Below the pieces are notes generated by a model, which was not told the DNA's origin, searched no databases, and saw only the letters and a list, made by a program, of their open reading frames with translations. From positions 7,054,001 to 7,118,000 of the forward strand of contig NC_004463.1 in the NCBI RefSeq assembly GCF_000011365.1: a DNA stretch of 64,000 bases. The letters are read 5' to 3'. Position 1 is the stretch's first letter. Each line of letters starts with the position of its first letter. Origin of the DNA: Bradyrhizobium diazoefficiens USDA 110. GTDB lineage: Bacteria > Pseudomonadota > Alphaproteobacteria > Rhizobiales > Xanthobacteraceae. Of this stretch, positions 58,502 to 64,000 are shown piece by piece. The translations under genes and the position numbers were made by a program.

Positions 58502-58987
58502 TCAGTCGAAAAAACGAAGCCGCTGGTATTGCAACTTCACCGCACGGTAGCATTCGCAGGTGGCCTTGTTGAGCTCGGCGACGTTGACGATCTCGATGTG
58601 GCCGCGGCTGAATCGAATGACGTTCGCCTCCTGAAGGGCATGGGCGACGAACGAGACGCTGTTCCGGCGAACCCCGATCATCTCGGCCATCAATTCCTGC
58701 GTAAGCTTGAAGCGATCGCGGCCGGATAGATCCCGAACGCGCAAGAGCCATCGCGCCAATCTCGCCTCGACGGAGTGGGATGCATTGCAGCCCACGGATT
58801 GCTGGGCCTGAACGAACAGGGCCTGGCTGTGACGCGTCAGGCCATCCCGGAACTCGACACTCCGCTGTGCGAGAGCGCGAAGGCGAGCAGCTTCGATCTG
58901 CAAAGCCAGACCCGGCACCAATACGACAGCGTGCACCAGTGCGACGGGTTCTCCCAATACGCCAAAAGTACCCAAAATGGTGTCGGA
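58502..58987 (-). pseudogene. Crp/Fnr-family regulator lacking its N-terminal domain
   Basis: About 160 codons encode the back half of a Crp/Fnr protein: the long dimer helix (ALQIEAARLRALAQRSVEFR), QQSVGCNASHSVEARLARWL, the helix-turn-helix in LTQELMAEMIGVRRNSVSFV and the end KATCECYRAVKLQYQRL. The first 85 or so residues of the cyclic-nucleotide-binding fold are missing; a TGA precedes the visible part at about 58997, and nothing like them appears in the other frames upstream. The best start would be TTG 58975. It is probably a 5'-truncated remnant, though the DNA-binding half is intact. Confidence 0.7.
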
Positions 58988-59231
58988 GCGCCGGCACCAT
59001 CAATTTCTTCGGAAAAATCTTAGAGCAATAGACACAACCATAGCGCGAATGTGAATCGAGCATACGGTCAGAAGCACCCGCATATGCACTGTGGCGGGCG
59101 GATGGCTACGGGAGGGCGCGTGCGAATGTCACCCCGCCGTGAGGGCTCGTTACGAACAGCTCTGGGAACGGATCATGCCAGCAGGATCGACGCGACGTCG
59201 GCGTGAACCTTGATGCTTGCAGCCGCGCGGT

Positions 59232-60035
59232 TCAAGGCTGACCACCGAACATGTACGACGCCATCGCGACGCTTGCGACCTCGTCCACGAAGACACGATG
59301 GCCGACGTCGTTGCCGGCAGCGCCGGCCGCGACCATCAGCGGCAGCAGATGGTCCTCGCGCGGATGCGCCAGGCGCGCGCTCGGCGCGTTCTCCCAGTCG
59401 ACCAGCATCGCGTTGCGGCGCGCCGCATCCGGCGCGCTGATCGCCTCGTTCAGATAGGCCTCGAAATCGTAGGAGACCGGCTTGGATTCCGGCCGGTTGA
59501 AGCCGCGCATGTTGTGATAGGTGAGCCCGCTGCCGACGATCAGAATACCTTCGTCCCGCAGCGCGGCGATCGCCTGCCCGGCCTTGATGTGCTCGGCCGC
59601 ATCGTAGCTCGATTTCAGCGACAGCAGCACGATCGGCATGTCGGCGTTCGGGTACATCAAGCCGAGCGGCACGAAGGTGCCGTGATCAAAACCCTGATTG
59701 GCATCTTCGCGGCAATCGAGGCCGGCGTGCGCGAGCAGCGCCTTCACCTCCGCGGCGAGCTCGGGCTTACCAGGTGCCGGATATTTGAGGCGGTAAGTAT
59801 GCTCCGGGAAACCGTAATAGTCGTACACCATCGGCGGATGCGCCGAGGTCGACACGGTGAAGGCGTCCGCCTCCCAATGTCCGGTGATGACGAGCACGGC
59901 TTTTGGTCTCTCGGGGAGAAGCTGTGGCAGCCGCCCGAACTCCTCGGCGGTCCTGGCATATTGCACCCGCCGGTCCTCCATGAACGGCCAGGGGCCGCCG
60001 CCGTGGGACAGGAACAGGGTCGGAAATCGCGTCAT
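59232..60035 (-). CDS. Class III extradiol dioxygenase, DODA/YgiD type
   Basis: A 267-residue LigB-superfamily protein. Metal-site His residues fit LFLSHGGGPWPFMED and VITGHWEADAF, with FDHGTFVPLGLMYP and HPREDHLLPLMVAAG as the catalytic and substrate His. It matches 4,5-DOPA dioxygenase-type proteins (YgiD). ATG 60035 is used; a longer frame to 60086 is possible. Probably oxidises catecholic compounds; it is not linked to the meta-pathway operon at 15-25 kb. Confidence 0.9.
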   Translation of the reverse strand: MTRFPTLFLSHGGGPWPFMEDRRVQYARTAEEFGRLPQLLPERPKAVLVITGHWEADAFTVSTSAHPPMVYDYYGFPEHTYRLKYPAPGKPELAAEVKALLAHAGLDCREDANQGFDHGTFVPLGLMYPNADMPIVLLSLKSSYDAAEHIKAGQAIAALRDEGILIVGSGLTYHNMRGFNRPESKPVSYDFEAYLNEAISAPDAARRNAMLVDWENAPSARLAHPREDHLLPLMVAAGAAGNDVGHRVFVDEVASVAMASYMFGGQP

Positions 60036-60193
60036 GGGCGAAAGCTCGTCTCGTTGGCAACATGCGCGTGCGAGCTGCCCGCGCAACCGGCGGCGAGCAT
60101 AGGCAAACCCCTATGGTTAGCAAGTCGTTAACGATTTGCCTTCCAAAATCCCCGCCATGGTCGAAGGAGTCGGCCAGAAGACGAGGACGTGAG

Positions 60194-60373
60194 ATGAGGA
60201 AGTTTGCGCTGGGGGACGTCGTCAACAGTGACAAGGGCCGCCGCGGCGTCGTCCGCGCCGCCTACAAGTCGCGGGAAGGCCAGCAGTTCTATGCCGTCGA
60301 GAAGGACGGCGCGATGGACTATCTGGAGGAAGACCGGCTGAGCCCGGCGCCGCGCGTCGAGCTCGCGGCCTAA
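60194..60373 (+). CDS. Small conserved-looking protein, function unknown
   Basis: A 59-residue soluble protein, MRKFALGDVVNSDKGRRGVV at the start and YAVEKDGAMDYLEEDRLSP near the end, suggesting a small beta-barrel (KOW/SH3-like pattern of short strands). GGACGTGAG precedes ATG 60194. It is convergent with the esterase gene (7 bases apart). No family named. Confidence 0.6.
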   Translation: MRKFALGDVVNSDKGRRGVVRAAYKSREGQQFYAVEKDGAMDYLEEDRLSPAPRVELAA

Positions 60374-60380
60374 GTCCAAC

Positions 60381-61862
60381 TCATTTTCTGCTCTCACTTG
60401 CGAGCCGGTCGAGACGCTCCGCGAAGGGATCGTCTCCGCTCGCGGTGCGATCATTCGTGATCAGCAGCAGGCGATCGCCGCCTGCCGCCGCGTCCCAGCG
60501 TGGCAGGTCGGGACCGTTGGGATCGCCGCTCCTGGCGAAGTTGATCCAGTAGCTGCGCATGCGGCTTGCGAGCTCGCGATCGCGCCGTGAGAAGATGCCG
60601 GCACCGGGCACGCCTTCGACGCCGAAGATGAACTGCAATTCCCGCCCGTGACCGCCGTCCGGGTTGGTGCGCCGGGCCTCCGGCACGTAGGCGAAGCGAT
60701 AGCGGAAGGTCGGCGCGCCGCTTGCGGCGTGCAGACGAGCCAGCAGCCTCACCGGCTCGGAGAAGACCTTGTCGGTATAAAACCTTGCCGCGAGGTCCGA
60801 CGCTTTGGCGAGGTCGGGATAGAGCTTGCGCAGGTCATCGACGGCGGTGCCAGACGATGCAAGCGCCTCGGCGATGTCAGGCTCGCTGTCGAAATCCGTC
60901 TCGTCATCGTTGGAGCCGATGATCAGGGGAATCCGCCCTTCATGCCCGGCCGCAAAACCTGCGGCGATATCTTCTCTCACGAGGCTTCCATCGATCGTCG
61001 GCGCAAAGCCGAGCGGGACTTTCGCGAGCAGCTTCTTTTCGGCGGCAAGCAGCCGTGCAGGCCCGATCGCACGCGCGTTGGTTTCCTTGGCATCCGGTCC
61101 GAGCGTCGCGACGAATTGCAGGCCCCAGGCCTCCGCCTCCTGCCGCGAGCGCAGGCGCACGCGGCCGGGCACCGATTGCAGGATGGCTTTCTGAAACAGA
61201 CCACGCACCTCGTCGCACAGCATCAACAGCGCGATCGACGTCGCGCCGGCACCATTGCCGAACAGGGTGACGTTCCCGGGATCGCCGCCGAACGCCGCGA
61301 TGTTGTCGTGGACCCAATGCAGCGCCGCGATCTGGTCCATCAGTCCGTAGTTTCCGGAGCCGCCTTCCGAGAGCGACGGGTGGGTGAGCCAGCCGAGCAC
61401 ACCGACGCGATAATTCACGGTCACCACGATGAGGCCGGCCTGCGCGAGTTTCGCGCCGTCGAACATCGGATCGTTCGCGGTGCCGCCGACGAAGGCGCCG
61501 CCATGAATGAACATCATCACCGGCAGCGGGCCGTCGACGCCGAAGGGGCGGAACACATTGAGCGTGAGGCAATCCTCGCTCGCCTTTGGCAGCGACGGCT
61601 GGAGGCAGGGCGCGCCGTACTCGTAGGCGGTGCGCATCTCAGAACTCTCGGCCGTTGCCTCCGGCGAGCGCCAGCGCAGCGGGCCGACCGGCGGCGCTGC
61701 ATAAGCGAGCCCCTTGAAAAACGCCACCTCGCCTTCGACGCCGCCGAGCATCTGGCCTTCGCGCGTCAACGCGAATGGAAACTGTCCGACCGGTTGGGCC
61801 ATGGCCGAACCGGCGAGGCAAAGGAATGCGGAAACCACGATGAGCGCAAGCAGGGACCGCAT
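60381..61862 (-). CDS. Carboxylesterase type-B family protein with the nucleophile Ser missing
   Basis: A 493-residue exported protein (signal peptide ends GSAMAQ). The family frame is intact: FFKGLAYAAPPVGPLRWRSP, EDCLTLNVFRPFG (type-B signature 2), oxyanion HGGAFVGG, GLMDQIAALHWVHDNIAAFG. But the nucleophile elbow reads TLFGNGAGATS instead of FGESAGA: position 204 is Gly (GGT, 61251-61253). The acid region IIGSNDDETDFD and a His in GGHGRELQFIFG remain. It should therefore be inactive as a serine esterase, or act by another mechanism or as a binding protein. Confidence 0.88.
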   Translation of the reverse strand: MRSLLALIVVSAFLCLAGSAMAQPVGQFPFALTREGQMLGGVEGEVAFFKGLAYAAPPVGPLRWRSPEATAESSEMRTAYEYGAPCLQPSLPKASEDCLTLNVFRPFGVDGPLPVMMFIHGGAFVGGTANDPMFDGAKLAQAGLIVVTVNYRVGVLGWLTHPSLSEGGSGNYGLMDQIAALHWVHDNIAAFGGDPGNVTLFGNGAGATSIALLMLCDEVRGLFQKAILQSVPGRVRLRSRQEAEAWGLQFVATLGPDAKETNARAIGPARLLAAEKKLLAKVPLGFAPTIDGSLVREDIAAGFAAGHEGRIPLIIGSNDDETDFDSEPDIAEALASSGTAVDDLRKLYPDLAKASDLAARFYTDKVFSEPVRLLARLHAASGAPTFRYRFAYVPEARRTNPDGGHGRELQFIFGVEGVPGAGIFSRRDRELASRMRSYWINFARSGDPNGPDLPRWDAAAGGDRLLLITNDRTASGDDPFAERLDRLASESRK

Positions 61863-61940
61863 CTTGGGGATCTCAATGCGCGGAGAAGTTCCCCGGAAGG
61901 TTACGTCTACGGCTGACGGAGAAGCAAGCTCCGGTCTTAC

Positions 61941-61969
61941 CTCTCCCCGCGAGAGCGGGGCGAGGGAGC
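61941..61969. repeat. Short palindromic repeat (CTCTCCCCGC type)
   Basis: CTCTCCCCGCGAGAGCGGGG followed by CGAGGGAGC, a partial relative of the repeat at 43960-44140. It lies upstream of the esterase gene. Confidence 0.6.
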
Positions 61970-62013
61970 GCACCTGCGCTGCGGCCAGAGCTCAACTCAC
62001 TTACGGCCTCCGG

Positions 62014-62223
62014 CTAGCTGCCCTTGGCAATGATCTCCGCCAGCGCGCGCCGCGCGACGATGCCAAGCTCACCAAGCGTGGAGTGACCGGCCTGCGCCGC
62101 CTCGATCAGGCGCTCGGCGATGAATTTGCGGCTGTCGTGATCGCCACCATGCGGCAGTTGGCGGCACGTCTCCTCCAGGACGACGTCCATGTTCGCTTTC
62201 GTCCGCTCACTCAACTCTGTCAT
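62014..62223 (-). CDS. Small hypothetical protein (69 residues)
   Basis: ATG 62223 gives MTELSERTKANMDVVLEETC, then HGGDHDSRKFIAERLIEAAQ and GELGIVARRALAEI: a compact helical protein. Charged and regular enough to look real, and of a type often seen in Bradyrhizobium-like genomes; no function assigned. A start at 62262 would add 13 residues. Confidence 0.6.
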   Translation of the reverse strand: MTELSERTKANMDVVLEETCRQLPHGGDHDSRKFIAERLIEAAQAGHSTLGELGIVARRALAEIIAKGS

Positions 62224-62452
62224 GACGCCCGGTCGGTACGCGTGGCTTGTAATCGCAAGCATACACAGAAGGATGTGGTCTGATTAGACCGGACAATCCC
62301 GGCGATTGTGCATCGCGGTGCGTGTATCGCCGCAACCTTCGCGCGGCCAAAATCACGCCGCGATCGACTACCGAAGATTGCACTTGTCCTGATGACAAGC
62401 CGAGCCTGCAGCGTTAGCCTGCCGGCAAAACAAAATACACGGGAGGAATGCC

Positions 62453-64000
62453 ATGCCTGACGCAATGGTCGCCGCACGCGAGTCCAAAGCGGCCAGTGGA
62501 ACAGCCCAGCAAGTCGACGTTGCGGTGGTCGGCGCCGGATTTGCCGGCCTTTATCTGCTTCATCGCCTGCGCCAGGCCGGCTTCACGACGGTCGCCCTTG
62601 AAGAGGCCGGCGATGTCGGCGGCACCTGGTACTGGAACCGCTACCCCGGCGCGCGCTGCGACATCCAGACCATCGACTACAGCTACACCTTCGATCCGGA
62701 ACTCGAGGCGGCCTGGGCCTGGTCGGAGAAATACGCGACCCAGCCCGAGATCCTGCGCTATCTCGGCTTCGTCGCCGACCGCTACGAGCTGCGCCGCGAC
62801 ATCCGCTTCGGGACCAAGGTCACCGAAGCCAAATGGAACGAGGCGGCTGAGCGCTGGCAGCTCACCACCGACAATGGCGCGCCGGTCTCCTGTCGCCATT
62901 ACATCATGGCCACGGGCTGCCTCTCCGCACCAAAGCCGCCGGAGATCGACGGGGTCAAGGACTTCAAAGGCGAAGTCTATTTCACCGGCCGCTGGCCGCA
63001 TGACGGCGTCAATCTTGCGGGCAAGCGCGTCGCCGTGATTGGCACAGGCTCGTCAGGCATCCAGTCGATCCCGCTGATCGCCGAACAGGCCGCGCATCTC
63101 ACCGTGTTTCAGCGCACGCCGAATTTCGCGCTGCCGGCGCACAACGGCCCCGCGCCCTCCGACCGCATGAGCCTGCTGCAAGGCGACCGCGCGGCCTATC
63201 GTGAGCAGGCGCGCCAGTCGATGGCCGGCGTGCCCTATCCGCAGCAGACGGCCGTCAGCTGGCAGCTCAGCGATGCCGAGCGCCGCGCACGGTTCGAGGA
63301 GGCGTGGGGCAAGGGCGATCTCGTCTATATCCTCACCCAGCTCTGGGCCGACCAGGCGGTCGACGTCGACGGCAACAAGCTGATCTGCGACCTCATCCGC
63401 GAAAAGATCTCGGCGACCGTGAAGGATCCCGAGACGGCGGCGGCACTGATGCCGCACGACCATCCCTTCGGTGCAAAACGTCCCTGCCTCGACACCAACT
63501 ATTACGCGACCTACAACCGGCCGAACGTCACGCTGGTCAATCTGCGCCAGGAGCCGATCAAGGCGATCACCGCAACCGGCATCACGACGGCCAGGCGCAG
63601 CGTCGACGTCGACGTCATCGTGTTCGCGACCGGCTTCGACGCCATGACCGGCGCGATCCGCGCGGTGCATCCGATCACCGGGCGCGGCGGCAAGTCGCTA
63701 TCGGATGTCTGGGCGCAGGGGCCACAGACCTATCTCGGGCTCACGGTCGAGGGCTTCCCGAACTTCTTCATGATCACCGGTCCGGGCAGCCCGTCGGTCC
63801 TGTCGAACATGGCGGTGTCGATCGAGCAGCATGTCGACTGGGTCGTGGACCGGCTCAGGGCTTTGCGCGATGCCGGCTTCACCACCATCGAGCCGACCGA
63901 GACGGCGCAGGCCGGCTGGGGCCAGCACATGGCCGACTGCTCGATGCTGACGCTGCACCGGCTCGCCAACACCTGGTACACGGGCGCGAACGTACCCGGC
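62453..64000 (+). CDS. Baeyer-Villiger-type FAD monooxygenase, 3' end beyond the window
   Basis: The first 516 residues of a flavoprotein related to cyclohexanone monooxygenases. CGGGAGGAATGCC precedes ATG 62453. FAD motif VDVAVVGAGFAGLYLLHRL and the EEAGDVGGTWYWNRYPGARC segment are clear, and the NADPH motif is KRVAVIGTGSSGIQSIPLIA. The fingerprint, normally FxGxxxHxxxWP, reads FKGEVYFTGRWP, with Phe (codon 62981-62983) instead of His. The rest (FQRTPNFALPAHNG, DVIVFATGFDAMTGAI) is normal. It would insert oxygen next to a ketone or oxidise a heteroatom, unless the change alters activity. Confidence 0.9.
   Translation, partial: MPDAMVAARESKAASGTAQQVDVAVVGAGFAGLYLLHRLRQAGFTTVALEEAGDVGGTWYWNRYPGARCDIQTIDYSYTFDPELEAAWAWSEKYATQPEILRYLGFVADRYELRRDIRFGTKVTEAKWNEAAERWQLTTDNGAPVSCRHYIMATGCLSAPKPPEIDGVKDFKGEVYFTGRWPHDGVNLAGKRVAVIGTGSSGIQSIPLIAEQAAHLTVFQRTPNFALPAHNGPAPSDRMSLLQGDRAAYREQARQSMAGVPYPQQTAVSWQLSDAERRARFEEAWGKGDLVYILTQLWADQAVDVDGNKLICDLIREKISATVKDPETAAALMPHDHPFGAKRPCLDTNYYATYNRPNVTLVNLRQEPIKAITATGITTARRSVDVDVIVFATGFDAMTGAIRAVHPITGRGGKSLSDVWAQGPQTYLGLTVEGFPNFFMITGPGSPSVLSNMAVSIEQHVDWVVDRLRALRDAGFTTIEPTETAQAGWGQHMADCSMLTLHRLANTWYTGANVPG

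Overview
The window looks like a chromosome segment from an alphaproteobacterium of the Bradyrhizobium type. This is inferred from high GC with long antisense ORFs in nearly every gene, many Liv-type ABC transporters, Tat-type leaders, and imperfect palindromic intergenic repeats of the kind common in that genus. No rRNA, IS transposase or CRISPR array was seen. One tRNA gene, tRNA-Lys(CTT), lies at 27524-27599.

Left part, 1-27523, is accessory-looking and rich in regulators and aromatic catabolism. Block A (1675-15685) pairs a leftward Liv-type importer, amidase, LuxR and LysR set with a rightward set: benzoylformate-decarboxylase-like ThDP enzyme, aldehyde dehydrogenase, an aromatic-acid MFS carrier broken by a frameshift, and PobA. 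Read together, these suggest uptake and hydrolysis of an aryl amide, then conversion of an aryl-glyoxylate through an aldehyde and 4-hydroxybenzoate to protocatechuate. Block B (15951-25542) is a mostly leftward operon: FAD ring hydroxylase, Rieske ferredoxin, VOC-type extradiol dioxygenase, alpha/beta hydrolase, cupin, FAH-family hydrolase, sugar-type dehydrogenase and MFS carrier, with a divergent LysR and a MetA-pathway outer-membrane protein. It reads as a complete meta-cleavage route of unknown substrate. From 25.5 to 27.5 kb is a gene graveyard: fragments of a CoA-transferase and an AbiEii-type toxin, and one copy of a roughly 140-bp dispersed repeat whose other copy is at 15.8 kb. The graveyard abuts the 3' end of tRNA-Lys, so the left part may be a genomic island or its remains.

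Middle part, 27.6-44 kb: a Spy/CpxP-like periplasmic protein, an orphan TRAP binding protein, leuA with a newly spotted Leu-rich leader ORF and hairpin, a small membrane protein, an SMP-30 lactonase, a D-Ala-D-Ala ligase, a doubly broken metallophosphoesterase pseudogene, a DAO-type oxidoreductase, and a second Liv operon (livH, livM, a livG-livF fusion, two binding proteins).

Right part, 44-64 kb: a Gfo/Idh/MocA oxidoreductase, a minimal RlpA, a CmcJ-like oxygenase, and an organosulfur operon (binding protein, SsuC, SsuB, SfnB/DszC-like flavoprotein, SsuD-like monooxygenase, second binding protein) with a divergent paralogous binding protein. Then come a Gly/Tyr-rich exported protein, glgC-glgA with a SemiSWEET sugar carrier, a 5'-truncated Crp/Fnr gene, a DODA-type dioxygenase, a carboxylesterase-B homologue that lacks its catalytic serine, and a Baeyer-Villiger-type monooxygenase with an altered fingerprint that runs off the end.

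Starts were chosen by ribosome-binding site and family length, so several differ from the longest possible ORF. Family assignments rest on reading motifs by eye; no database search was run.
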